A stretch of DNA of 38,193 nucleotides from NCBI RefSeq assembly GCF_001528665.1, contig NZ_BBYJ01000046.1:1-38193 (forward strand), read 5' to 3'. The notes beneath the pieces are model-generated. The model ran no database searches, was not told the origin of the DNA, and saw nothing but the letters and a program-made list of their open reading frames with translations. Position numbers and translations under genes: made by a program. How positions within the stretch are numbered: position 1 is the stretch's first letter; the number at the start of each line of letters is the position of its first letter. Shown here piece by piece: positions 13,472 to 21,462 of this stretch. Origin of the DNA: Microtetraspora malaysiensis (GTDB taxonomy: Bacteria > Actinomycetota > Actinomycetes > Streptosporangiales > Streptosporangiaceae).

Positions 13472-15442
13472 TCAGGTCCGAGACGCGGGTCGGCGTAGCA
13501 GGCGGGCAGAGTTGGCCAGGATGCCGAGATCGGGCAACGACTGGGCCGCGGCGGCGACCATCATCGGCAGGATTCCGACAGCGGCAAGCGACAGGCCGAC
13601 GGCGTTGTAACCGGCAGTGAAACCGATGTTGATTTTGATGGCGCGGGCTGTGCGGCGCGCGATCCGCACCGCTTGTGGGATCAGCGTCCAGTCATCGCGC
13701 ATCAAGGCGATGTGCGCGGCCTCGACGGCGATGTCGCTGCCGGCGGCGCCCATGGCGATGCCGACGTCGGCCTGAGCCAGGGCGGGAGCGTCATTGACGC
13801 CGTCACCTACCATCACCACCCGGTGCCCGGCGGCCTGGTATTCCCGCACGATAGCGATCTTGTCCTCGGGTAGCAGACCGGCCCGGAAGGGAATGCCGAG
13901 CCGGTCGGCGATGCCGGCGGCGGTGGCCTGGTGGTCGCCGGTCAGCAGCTCGACGCGGCTCAGGCCGAGAGCGTCGAGGTCCGCCAGGGCGGCGGGGATC
14001 TCCGGCCGCAGGGTGTCGGCGGCCGCGAGCACACCCACGAACCGGCTGTCGACGGCAACGGTCAGCAGGGTTTTGCCGGCGGCGGCGAGCCTGCGCACCT
14101 GCGGGTCGTCACCGGCCTCCGGCACCAGGTCCACGCCGCCCACCGTCACCGAGCTGCCGTCGACGGTGGCCTTCACTCCCAGGCCGGGCAGAGCCTGGAA
14201 GTCTCCCGGCTCGCCCAGGGGCAGGCCGCGCTCCCTGGCAGCCGTGCGGACGGCCTCGGCGAGCGGGTGCTCGGAGTAGCGTTCGGCGCTCGCCGCCAGG
14301 CGAAGCAACTCCGCGTCGGTACGGCCGTCCAAGGGGATGATGTCGGTGATCTGCGGGCGGCCGAGAGTGAGCGTGCCGGTCTTGTCGATCAGCAGTACGT
14401 CGGCCTTGGCCAGGGCCTCGATGTAGCGGCCCCCCTTGATCAGCAGACCGTGTTTGGCCGCCGCGCCCACTGAGGCCAGTACCGCGACCGGCGTCGCCAT
14501 GGCGAAGGAGCAGGAACAGGCCACCACCAGCACCGCCGCGGTGGCGAGGGCGTCTCCGCTGAGCAGGAACGTCAGTACGGCGACGGTGACCACGACCGGC
14601 AGATAATAAGCGGAGAAGCGGTCGGCGATGCGCTGCACCGGGGCTCGGTGCGTCTCGGCCTGCTCGACCAGGGTGATGACCCTGCCGAATGTGCTGTCCG
14701 CCCCGACAGCGGTCACCTGCACGCGCAGACTTCCCAGGCGGGCGAAAGAGGCGGCGAACACTCGCGCGCCGGGACCCGCCTCCACCGGCATGGACTCCCC
14801 GGTGATGGCGGCCTGGTCGACGGTGGCGTGCCCGGCCGTCACGGTCCCGTCCACCGGGATCTGCTCCCCGGGACGCACCACGACCGTCTCGCCGACCCGT
14901 ACCTGTCCCACGGGCACCTGTACCTCGGCCTGGTCGCGCATCACCCGGGCGGTCTTCGGTGCCAGGGCGGTCAGCTCGCGCACAGCGCGACGGGCGCGTT
15001 CGGTGGTGAAGCGTTCGGCGTAGTTGGCCGTGTGCATGAAAAGCACGACCACAGCTGCCACCGGCCACTCGCCGACGACCAGCGCGGCGGTCACCCCCAC
15101 GGTCATCAGCGTGTGTGAGGTGACCTTCCGGCGCAGTGCGGCGCGCCCCACGTTGTAGAAGATCGGGAAACCGCCGGCGAGCACCAGCAGCAGGCCGACG
15201 GCGAATGGCACTCGATCGGTCAGTCGCTCGAAGGCTCCGAGCCATTCGCCGACCACGACGACCAGCAGCACCAGGCCCACGACCAGCCCGAACAGGGTCA
15301 GTACCGGCCGGGCGAACGCCAACCGGTCGCCTCTTGCGGCCTGCCCGGGCGTAGGGGGCGCCCCACACGAGTCGTCGCAACCGCACCCGGAATCGAGCGC
15401 TTGTACCGCGCGGGTTCCTCCTGCGCCTGTGCTCTCGTTCAT
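13472..15442 (-). CDS. P1B-type heavy-metal-translocating ATPase with CSC motif
   Basis: This 656-aa pump has the ATPase signatures TGES (214-217), DKTGT with phosphorylated Asp353, HP (392-393) and GDGVND (546-551). The transmembrane metal motif is CSC (309-311, VACSCSFAMATP) rather than CPC. There is no HMA domain; the N-terminus carries SGCGCDDSC (Cys20, 22, 26), a small metal-binding stretch. The start overlaps the stop of the CmtR-like regulator (ATGA), so ion choice probably follows it: Cd, Pb or Zn. ATG 15442 is used rather than the longer ORF for that reason. Confidence 0.88.
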   Translation of the reverse strand: MNESTGAGGTRAVQALDSGCGCDDSCGAPPTPGQAARGDRLAFARPVLTLFGLVVGLVLLVVVVGEWLGAFERLTDRVPFAVGLLLVLAGGFPIFYNVGRAALRRKVTSHTLMTVGVTAALVVGEWPVAAVVVLFMHTANYAERFTTERARRAVRELTALAPKTARVMRDQAEVQVPVGQVRVGETVVVRPGEQIPVDGTVTAGHATVDQAAITGESMPVEAGPGARVFAASFARLGSLRVQVTAVGADSTFGRVITLVEQAETHRAPVQRIADRFSAYYLPVVVTVAVLTFLLSGDALATAAVLVVACSCSFAMATPVAVLASVGAAAKHGLLIKGGRYIEALAKADVLLIDKTGTLTLGRPQITDIIPLDGRTDAELLRLAASAERYSEHPLAEAVRTAARERGLPLGEPGDFQALPGLGVKATVDGSSVTVGGVDLVPEAGDDPQVRRLAAAGKTLLTVAVDSRFVGVLAAADTLRPEIPAALADLDALGLSRVELLTGDHQATAAGIADRLGIPFRAGLLPEDKIAIVREYQAAGHRVVMVGDGVNDAPALAQADVGIAMGAAGSDIAVEAAHIALMRDDWTLIPQAVRIARRTARAIKINIGFTAGYNAVGLSLAAVGILPMMVAAAAQSLPDLGILANSARLLRRPASRT

Positions 15443-15810
15443 GACTGCTCCACCTGACGGGGCCGGACGGCATACGCCGGGCACAGCGCGACCGCTTGAT
15501 CGGTCACGGCCAGGAGTTGCTCGGCTGAACGCAGCACGTCGAGCAGCTCGGGCACGGCGATGAAGTAGAACGACTGGCGCCCCTCCGCGCGGTAGTCGAC
15601 CAGCCGGCAGTCGCGCAGGCAGGCCAGATGCTTGGACACCGTTGACTGGGCCAGCTCAAGTTCGCGGGTCAGGTCCACCACTCGAGCCTCGCCGGTCGCG
15701 AGCCGTTGCACGATCGCCAGACGCACCGGATCGGCCAGCGAGTGGAACAGCGCCGCCGCCGGCAGTAGCCCATCACGCGCCGTCATTCCACATTCGGAAT
15801 CAATTCCCAT
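15439..15810 (-). CDS. CmtR-like ArsR-family metal sensor
   Basis: This 123-aa regulator has the ArsR core (LADPVRLAIVQRL, LAQSTVSKHLACLRDCRLV) with Cys64 and Cys68 in the recognition helix and Cys110 in the tail. Mycobacterium tuberculosis CmtR, a Cd/Pb sensor, uses Cys57, Cys61 and Cys102 in the same arrangement (CLRGC motif), so Cd/Pb sensing is likely. The start is uncertain between 15810 and ATG 15786; the operator lies just upstream. It is coupled to the P-type ATPase. Confidence 0.85.
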   Translation of the reverse strand: MGIDSECGMTARDGLLPAAALFHSLADPVRLAIVQRLATGEARVVDLTRELELAQSTVSKHLACLRDCRLVDYRAEGRQSFYFIAVPELLDVLRSAEQLLAVTDQAVALCPAYAVRPRQVEQS

Positions 15811-15827
15811 ATTGCGATGATAGCAAT
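15811..15827. promoter_or_regulatory. Operator of the CmtR-like regulator
   Basis: ATTGC-N7-GCAAT is a perfect inverted repeat directly upstream of the regulator start, well placed for autoregulation of the regulator and ATPase operon. Confidence 0.6.
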
Positions 15828-15949
15828 GGATGGGAATCTTTCAAGCGCCTTCATCGACCCGAGCTGTGACAAGACAGAAGCTGCGGCGGCGGCGCAGCCC
15901 CGGATTGCCGAATGTCGCGATCTGGCTTGGAGCGGCAGCGATGGGGCGG

Positions 15950-16594
15950 TCAAGGTGGATGATCTACCGGCCTCGCCACGCCATGGACTATCGGCACAGT
16001 GAACGGGAGGTTGGGGTGGGGCGCGATCGTTTCGATGTGGTGCACGACCAGGCCGGCCTGCTCGAGCGCGGCCAGTGTCCGGCGGTTGGGACGGCATCCT
16101 GCGCCGATGCGCCGCCACAGCGGTGTGAGGAGGTCCTGGATCCGTCCACGCACGCCGGCGTCGCGTACGTGTTCGCAGAACACGAACGTTCCCGTCGGCC
16201 GGAGCACCCGGCGGACCTCGGCCAATGTTCGATTCAGATCAACGACCGAGCACAACACGAGCGTGCTCACCACCGCGTCGAAGCTGGCGTCAGGGTAGGG
16301 CAGTTCCTCACCGCATGCGGAGCTGATCTCGACCGGAACGCTTGCCTCGCGCTTGCGTCGGCGCAGACGCTGACGCATAGCGGGGTCCGGTTCCGCCGTG
16401 ACCACTCGTTCGGCCTCGCGGTAGTGAGCGAGGTTGGCCCCGGTACCCGCGCCGATCTCCAGAACCTGGCCGCTCAGATTCCCGACGAGGTGGTCGCGCA
16501 GTGCCCCCAGCCAGCGCTCCTCGGCCCCTCGTGTGATGCGGTCATAGAGCAGCGCGAAACACCGGTGTCCGTGGGCGTCCCCATGCTCGGCCAT
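15950..16594 (-). CDS. Class I SAM-dependent methyltransferase
   Basis: This 214-aa protein has SAM motif I VLEIGAGTGANL (about 44-55), an acidic motif II region (VTAEPDP) and motif FDAVVSTLVLCSV. It belongs to the Methyltransf_11/phospholipid methyltransferase-like group, not the ArsM type: the scattered arsenite-binding cysteine triad is not evident (Cys12, Cys94 and others exist). ATG 16594 follows GGAG; the longer ORF lacks a better start. The product is unknown. Its placement beside metal genes may be incidental. Confidence 0.78.
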   Translation of the reverse strand: MAEHGDAHGHRCFALLYDRITRGAEERWLGALRDHLVGNLSGQVLEIGAGTGANLAHYREAERVVTAEPDPAMRQRLRRRKREASVPVEISSACGEELPYPDASFDAVVSTLVLCSVVDLNRTLAEVRRVLRPTGTFVFCEHVRDAGVRGRIQDLLTPLWRRIGAGCRPNRRTLAALEQAGLVVHHIETIAPHPNLPFTVPIVHGVARPVDHPP

Positions 16595-16644
16595 GGCAAC
16601 TCCTTCTCCCGACACGCCGGATCCATGCGCTCGCGGACGGAGAT

Positions 16645-16863
16645 TCAGGTGCGCGGTTCTTTGGAAGACCCGGCGAGCAGACCGATCGCCGCGATCAGCA
16701 TCCAAGCCGCCAGGTAGGTCCAGGCGGCTGTCGGAGAGACCAGGGTCCAGATCAGCCCTGCAACACCGCTTGCGGCGAAATTACCGGCCGATTGGATCGC
16801 GGAAAGGAGCCCGAAGGCTGATCCACGCAGTTCGGCGGGCGCCAAAGCGGCCACCGCAGCATG
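16645..16863 (-). pseudogene. MFS transporter C-terminal fragment
   Basis: About 72 residues are recognisable as the last two membrane helices of an MFS transporter (LAPAELRGSAFGLLSAIQSAG, then AAWTYLAAWMLIAAIGLL). The homology begins abruptly near 16863 beside the 3' end of arsC, so the first ten or so helices have been deleted. Confidence 0.7.
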
Positions 16864-16897
16864 CTCAGCCCTTGGGATCTGACCTGGCCTGGGACGG

Positions 16898-17314
16898 TTA
16901 CCTGGCCCGCGCCGGGTCGAGTTCTGCGATCAGCTTTTCGATCCGGGTGCGGATCTCGTCCCGGATGGGGCGTACGGCGTCGATGCCCTGGCCGGCGGGG
17001 TCGTCGAGCTTCCAGTCCTCGTACCGTTTGCCGGGGAAGAAGGGGCAGGTGTCGCCGCAGCCCATGGTGATGACCACGTCGGAGGCCTCAACGGCTTCCG
17101 GGGTGAGGGTCTTGGGCCGGCCGCCGGTGATGTCGATGCCGACCTCGCGCATGGCCTCGACCGCGACAGGGTTGATCTGCTCTGCCGGAGCGGACCCGGC
17201 GGAGCGGACCTCGATCCGGTCCCCGGCCAGATGGGCGAGCCAGCCCGCGGCCATCTGAGAGCGTCCGGCATTGTGGACGCAGACGAACAGGACGCTGGGC
17301 TTGCGGTCAGGCAT
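16898..17314 (-). CDS. arsC: Arsenate reductase, LMW-phosphatase/thioredoxin type
   Basis: This 138-aa enzyme reduces arsenate to arsenite. It has the CX5R loop Cys12-VHNAG-Arg18 (FVCVHNAGRSQMA), a second region VITMGCGDTCPFFPGKRYED with two redox cysteines, and the downstream DP. ATG 17314 overlaps the last codons of acr3, so reductase and arsenite exporter are co-translated. A deleted copy with the same N-terminus lies at 11718-11833. Confidence 0.95.
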   Translation of the reverse strand: MPDRKPSVLFVCVHNAGRSQMAAGWLAHLAGDRIEVRSAGSAPAEQINPVAVEAMREVGIDITGGRPKTLTPEAVEASDVVITMGCGDTCPFFPGKRYEDWKLDDPAGQGIDAVRPIRDEIRTRIEKLIAELDPARAR

Positions 17315-18404
17315 GGACGGGCTCCTTCGTGAACAGGCGGCGGCCCCAGAGGCTGACGTAGACCAGGGCGACCAGGACGGGCACTTCGATGAGCGGGCCG
17401 ACGACCCCGGCGAGGGCCTGGCCCGAGGCGACGCCGAACACCCCGACGGCGACCGCGATGGCGAGCTCGAAGTTGTTGCCCGCGGCGGTGAAGGCCAGCG
17501 TGGTGGTGCGGTCGTAGGGCAGCCCGATGGCGCGGCCGGCCAGGAACGAGCCGCCCCACATGACGGCGAAGTAGGCGAGCAGCGGCAGCGCGATCCGTGC
17601 GACGTCGCCGGGCTGGGAGGTGATGGTGTCGCCCTGCAGGGCGAAGAGGATGACGACGGTGAACAGCAGGCCGTAGAGGGCCAGCGGGCCGACTCTCGGC
17701 AGGAAGCGGGACTCGTACCAGTCACGGCCCTTGGCGCGTTCGCCGAGCTTGCGGGAGAGGTATCCGGCGGCGAGCGGGATGCCGAGGAAGATCAGCACGT
17801 ATCCGGCGATGTCCCAGGCGGAGACCTGGAGCGCGGACTGCGACAGGCCCAGCCATCCGGGCAGCACCTGCAGGTAGAACCAGCCGAGGGCGCCGAAGGC
17901 GACGACCTGGAAGATCGAGTTGATGGCGACCAGTACGGCGGCGGCCTCCCGGTTGCCGCAGGCCAGGTCGTTCCAGATGAGGACCATGGCGATGCAGCGG
18001 GCCAGCCCGACGATGATCAGGCCGGTGCGGTAGGCGGGCAGGTCGGGCAGGAAGATCCAGGCGAGCGCGAACATCAGCGCCGGGCCGACGACCCAGTTGA
18101 GGACCAGAGAGGAGACGAGCAGCCGCTTGTCTCCGGTCACCGTGCCGAGGCGGTCGTAGCGGACCTTGGCCAGCACCGGATACATCATCAGGAGCAAGCC
18201 GAGCGCGATCGGCAGCGAGACGTCGCCGATCCGGACGGAGTCCAGGGCGTCGTTCAGGCCGGGGACGGCCCGTCCGAGCAGCAGTCCCGCAACCATGGCG
18301 ACACCGATCCAGACCGGCAGGAACCGGTCCAGCGTCGACAGGCCGCCGATCACGCCGGATTCGGGCGGGGCGGAGGCTGGGGCGCGAGTCGGGCTCGATG
18401 ACAT
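17307..18404 (-). CDS. acr3: Acr3-type arsenite efflux permease
   Basis: This 365-aa protein has ten predicted membrane helices and the Acr3 landmarks: LLLMMYPVLAKVRYD, the TM4 segment GLARCIAMVLIWNDLACG with the essential Cys, and FTAAGNNFELAIAVAVG. It exports arsenite made by ArsC, its 8-nt overlapping neighbour. ArsR (18452) is upstream in the same direction, giving an arsR-acr3-arsC operon. Confidence 0.95.
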   Translation of the reverse strand: MSSSPTRAPASAPPESGVIGGLSTLDRFLPVWIGVAMVAGLLLGRAVPGLNDALDSVRIGDVSLPIALGLLLMMYPVLAKVRYDRLGTVTGDKRLLVSSLVLNWVVGPALMFALAWIFLPDLPAYRTGLIIVGLARCIAMVLIWNDLACGNREAAAVLVAINSIFQVVAFGALGWFYLQVLPGWLGLSQSALQVSAWDIAGYVLIFLGIPLAAGYLSRKLGERAKGRDWYESRFLPRVGPLALYGLLFTVVILFALQGDTITSQPGDVARIALPLLAYFAVMWGGSFLAGRAIGLPYDRTTTLAFTAAGNNFELAIAVAVGVFGVASGQALAGVVGPLIEVPVLVALVYVSLWGRRLFTKEPVHA

Positions 18405-18451
18405 GCGGAGCGATCTTCCTTACGTGCTGGAGATGGCGGAGCGGACGCTGC

Positions 18452-18793
18452 TCAGACCGTGGCGGGGACACTGAGCAGGGCCGACAGCTCCGCGAGCCTC
18501 TCGGGGACGACGCGGTAGTACACCCAGGAGGCGCGGCGCTCGGAGGTGAGCAGGCCGACCTCTTTGAGGACCTTGAGGTGGTGGCTGATCGTCGGCTGGG
18601 ACAGGTCGAAGGCGGCGGTCAGGTCGCACACGCAGGCCTCGCCGCCCTGGTGGCTGGCGACGATCGACAGGATGCGCAGCCGTACCGGGTCGCCGAGCGC
18701 CTTGAACACGCGCGCCACTCCTGCGGCCTGCTCGCCGTCCAGAGGCTCACGCGCCAGCGACGAGCTGCACTCCAGAAGCTCCAGCGGTTCCAT
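18452..18793 (-). CDS. arsR: ArsR repressor of the acr3-arsC operon
   Basis: This 113-aa ArsR contains EACVCDLTAAFDLSQPTISH, with Cys54 and Cys56 in the helix-turn-helix, and one N-terminal Cys9 (LLECSSS) instead of the CC pair of the 7976 protein. It resembles that protein strongly in the C-terminal half (SHHLKVL, WVYY). GGAGGG lies before the ATG. Upstream TCGATAT/ATATCGA boxes are unlike the TTNGA-N6-TCNAA boxes, so the two regulators probably do not share sites. Confidence 0.92.
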   Translation of the reverse strand: MEPLELLECSSSLAREPLDGEQAAGVARVFKALGDPVRLRILSIVASHQGGEACVCDLTAAFDLSQPTISHHLKVLKEVGLLTSERRASWVYYRVVPERLAELSALLSVPATV

Positions 18794-18817
18794 CCGCCCT
18801 CCCTGTGTCGATGCCTG

Positions 18818-18843
18818 TCGATATCAATATACGTCAATATCGA
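18818..18843. promoter_or_regulatory. Operator of arsR-acr3-arsC
   Basis: TCGATAT (18818-18824) and ATATCGA (18837-18843) form a perfect 7-bp inverted repeat with 12-nt spacing, 25 nt upstream of the arsR start. Confidence 0.6.
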
Positions 18844-18947
18844 TGGATGTCTAATCAGGGCTCGGGTCGTGTGATTTCAGACGGACGGCATGTTGAGCCG
18901 GCAGAGGAGATCGCGCCCATGACGCTCCGGCCTTCGGTCAGCGCCAA

Positions 18948-18965
18948 TATCGATACCTATCGATA
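18948..18965. promoter_or_regulatory. Tandem TATCGATA boxes
   Basis: Two TATCGATA palindromes separated by two bases lie 130 nt beyond the arsR operator, with the same ATATCGAT core. They may be auxiliary ArsR sites, or the operator of a lost divergent gene; no convincing plus-strand gene follows. Confidence 0.45.
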
Positions 18966-19070
18966 CCGTGATGAGGCGAGCAGCAGGTGAATATCTCGCG
19001 TCGCGGCCCGAGCCCCCGACGCTGTGAGCCATGGCGACCGTGAGCGTCCTGGCGACGCGCACTCGACTTC

Positions 19071-19622
19071 TCAAACGCCGGTCACAGAACTGCGCCGTTC
19101 GAGCATGAGCACGTCACGCCAGACACCGTGATGGCGTCCGACGCGTTCCCGGGTGCCGACGATCCGGAACCCGAGCGACTGGTGCAGAGCCAGGCTGGCG
19201 GTGTTCTCCGGGAAGATCCCGGACTGGATGGTCCAGATGCCCGCCTCCTCCGAGGCGGCGATGAACGCCGACAGCAGTGCGCGGCCGATGCCATGGCCAC
19301 GCCGGGCCGGGCGGATGTAGATGCTGTGCTCGACCACACCGGCGTAAACCGGCCGGGCGGAGACAGGCGAAGCGGCCACCCAGCCCGCGACTCGGCCGGT
19401 CTCGATCTCGACGGCCACGTAACGAGGGTGGGTCAGCTTGCCCGCGTCGAAGGTCTCCCAGCTGGGCACATTCGTCTCGAAGCTGGCCTGGCCGGTATCA
19501 AGACCAGCTTGATAGAGGGCGAGTACCTCTTCAGCGTCCGCCGAACGCATCGGCCGGATCTTCAGCCCGGCCGCGAGGGTGGCTGAATGCACCCCGTCGC
19601 AACGATCCGCGTCGTACGTCAT
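19071..19622 (-). CDS. GNAT acetyltransferase of the ArsN1/phosphinothricin group
   Basis: This 183-aa protein has the GNAT fold: IRPMRSADAEEVLALYQAGL start, the family pattern ASFETNVPSW, and the acetyl-CoA loop RRGHGIGRALLSAFI (Q/RxxGxG/A), then TASLALHQSLGFRIVGTRER. These match phosphinothricin acetyltransferases and ArsN1, which N-acetylates arsinothricin, an arsenic-containing glutamate analogue. ATG 19622 follows AGGAG. A position beside arsR-acr3-arsC supports ArsN1, but a general phosphinothricin or amino-acid acetyltransferase is possible. Confidence 0.82.
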   Translation of the reverse strand: MTYDADRCDGVHSATLAAGLKIRPMRSADAEEVLALYQAGLDTGQASFETNVPSWETFDAGKLTHPRYVAVEIETGRVAGWVAASPVSARPVYAGVVEHSIYIRPARRGHGIGRALLSAFIAASEEAGIWTIQSGIFPENTASLALHQSLGFRIVGTRERVGRHHGVWRDVLMLERRSSVTGV

Positions 19623-19978
19623 CAAGGGCTCCTCGAACATGGGTCGGCGAGCGGAGCTGAGATTCCCATCACACATCAGGGCGGTGGGGAAGCAGCCCCC
19701 GCGCCTAGCGTTCCTCCTGGCGCTGGTACGACACCGGCGACCCGGCGGATCACCTCGTCGCCCAGTTCGCCTTCGCCCTCGCACACCCCGGGTACGGGGC
19801 CCTCTTGCGCCGGCTCGTCCGCGACATTGAAGGCCGTCCCGGCATCGATTCGCCCCTCTGACCCGTCGTACCGGAGCGTTGGTGAAATCGTCTTCGTCCG
19901 CCACCGAGGCCCGCGTCCTGGATCGCACCTGGGCCATCGACCGAGGCCGGCTGCTCCTGTTGCCGTACGAGGGGGTGT
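19623..19978. other. Intergenic region with a possible gene relic
   Basis: A plus-strand frame reads HLVAQFAFALAHPGYGALL and ends DSPL at a stop near 19860; it has amino-acid usage like real protein but no start or recognisable family, so it may be a 3' relic. A second short frame from GTG 19882 overlaps the DUF2306-like gene. I see nothing else. Confidence 0.3.
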
Positions 19979-20485
19979 TCAGGCACGGCGCGGTTCCGGC
20001 CCGGCGGGACGGCGTCGGCGTCTGTTGACCGAGCGCGCGATGAGCGGCACGCCGATCAAGCTTGGCAGCAGCCAGAAGGCGATTGGCGGCAGCCGGTCCC
20101 ACAGCGGCAGATGAGGGCCGTTGTCGACGTAGAAGGCGGTGAGCAGCCCGATGTAGGAGACGCCCATGCCCACGATGTGTACGGTGAGACGCTTCTCCCT
20201 CCCGAGGTATCCGGTCAGCCCGGAGGCGAAGCTGAGACACCCGATGGCGAACAGGTGGGCGTTCTCCCGCCACCGGATCATGGACATGGCGGTCATGGTC
20301 ACGAAGACCACGCCCAGGCCCCAGATGTAGATCCGGCCGAAGCGTAGGCGGCGCCGACCGCCCTTGCGGGAGAGGGCCGCCACGGCGCCGGCGACCGCGC
20401 AGGTGAGACCGGCGGCGATGTGCAGGGCCAGCGCGATGCGGAAGAGGGGCCCGGCGTCGGGGATGGGAAGGCCGAGGACGTCCAT
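19979..20485 (-). CDS. DUF2306-like integral membrane protein (right copy)
   Basis: This 168-aa membrane protein with about five helices is a paralogue of the 12862-13365 protein, sharing PDAGPLF, LHIAAGLTC, RFGRIYIWGLGVVF, FYVDNG and LPLWDRLP blocks. ATG 20485 follows GGAGGT and is chosen over the upstream ATGs. It is divergent from the right-hand PadR, exactly mirroring the left module. Function unknown. Confidence 0.82.
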   Translation of the reverse strand: MDVLGLPIPDAGPLFRIALALHIAAGLTCAVAGAVAALSRKGGRRRLRFGRIYIWGLGVVFVTMTAMSMIRWRENAHLFAIGCLSFASGLTGYLGREKRLTVHIVGMGVSYIGLLTAFYVDNGPHLPLWDRLPPIAFWLLPSLIGVPLIARSVNRRRRRPAGPEPRRA

Positions 20486-20572
20486 GCGGACCTCCATACA
20501 TAGCATTTCTACCTATAGGAACTCTACGTATGGGCTTGGCTGCTGGAAAGGCCCGATATAGCGTTGCTGCCT

Positions 20573-20911
20573 ATGAGGGCCGAAGTCCTGAAGGGCCACC
20601 TGGACGCGCTGCTGCTGGCCACGCTGGAAGACGGGCCTCGGCACGGGTGCGCGATCAAGGAAGCCTTGTGTGAAGCCACCGGCGGCAAGCTCGACCTGCC
20701 CACCGGCACGATCTATCCGGCCCTGCACCGGCTGGAACGAGCCGGTCTGATCTCCGGGACCTGGTCGGTGGTTGCCGGACGGCGCCGTCGTACCTACAAA
20801 CTGACCGTGCCCGGCCATGAGGCTCTCGCTGGAGCGCGCCAGAGTTGGCAGGAGTTCGCCGACACCATCTCCTCGGCCTTGCGGAGCACGCCATGGCCTG
20901 CCACGAACTGA
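20573..20911 (+). CDS. PadR-family regulator (right copy)
   Basis: This 112-aa PadR protein contains GHLDALLLATLEDGPRHGCA, DLPTGTIYPALHRLERAGLI and GRRRRTYKLTVPG and aligns end to end with the 12435-12773 PadR. The Cys in HGCAIKEALCEA replaces Tyr/Arg of the left copy. CTATA-type half sites (CTACCTATAGG near 20510, GATATAGCG near 20555) lie in the divergent region. It overlaps the following HAAS gene. Confidence 0.9.
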   Translation: MRAEVLKGHLDALLLATLEDGPRHGCAIKEALCEATGGKLDLPTGTIYPALHRLERAGLISGTWSVVAGRRRRTYKLTVPGHEALAGARQSWQEFADTISSALRSTPWPATN

Positions 20912-21462
20912 TCGACCACGAACTACGCATCCTGGCCAGGAGGCTCCCTGCCCCCGTCGTTGAGGAACTGGCCGACGGTCTTGCAGAGACCTACCAGACG
21001 CTGCTGACCCGGCTCGGTGACCCCGGCGCCGCAGCCAAGGCCACCCTGGCGCAGTTCGGCGATGCCGACACCGTAAGTGCCGCCTTCGTCCGCGCCGCTC
21101 CCGGACGCGCTGCGGCACGTCTGCTGCTGATCACCGGGCCGCTCGTCGGGGTCGTCTGGGCCACTGTGCTGGTGACCACCCAGGCGTGGAGCTGGCCGGC
21201 GCCGATCCAGGCCCGCCTGGCCGTGGGGGCGGCTCTGGGGATTGTCGTGCTGGCGCTCGCGCTGACGGTCCGGACGACATACCACTACAAAGCGGTACAG
21301 GTCGGTGCCCTGAGCGGCGCCTGCGGGCTGCTACTGCTCGACGTCACCGCGCTGGCTGGGGCAAGCGCCTTGGCCGTACCGTCCTTCCTGATCGCATGTG
21401 CGCTGGCGGTCAGCCTGGCCAGGATCGTTCTGGTCGCCCAGATGCTGCTCAGATTCCGCTGA
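20893..21462 (+). CDS. HAAS-domain membrane protein, PadR partner (right copy)
   Basis: This 189-aa protein has an N-terminal HAAS-type domain (ARRLPAPVVEELADGLAETY, then QFGDADTVSAAF) and four membrane helices. It overlaps the PadR 3' end by 19 nt, the same as in the left module. It is the paralogue of the 11854-12453 protein. ATG 20893 is preferred on that overlap. Confidence 0.82.
   Translation: MACHELIDHELRILARRLPAPVVEELADGLAETYQTLLTRLGDPGAAAKATLAQFGDADTVSAAFVRAAPGRAAARLLLITGPLVGVVWATVLVTTQAWSWPAPIQARLAVGAALGIVVLALALTVRTTYHYKAVQVGALSGACGLLLLDVTALAGASALAVPSFLIACALAVSLARIVLVAQMLLRFR

Noticed and set aside
15950-16594. Methyltransferase as arsenite methyltransferase ArsM
   Set aside because: It is too short and lacks the ArsM cysteine pattern; it fits a general class I methyltransferase.
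17271-18401. 376-aa plus-strand ORF
   Set aside because: Shadow of acr3; Asp/Gly/Glu-rich without a fold.
18805-18990. Small plus-strand ORF of 61 aa after the arsR operator
   Set aside because: It lies across the operator boxes, lacks a good ribosome-binding site and has no recognisable protein character.
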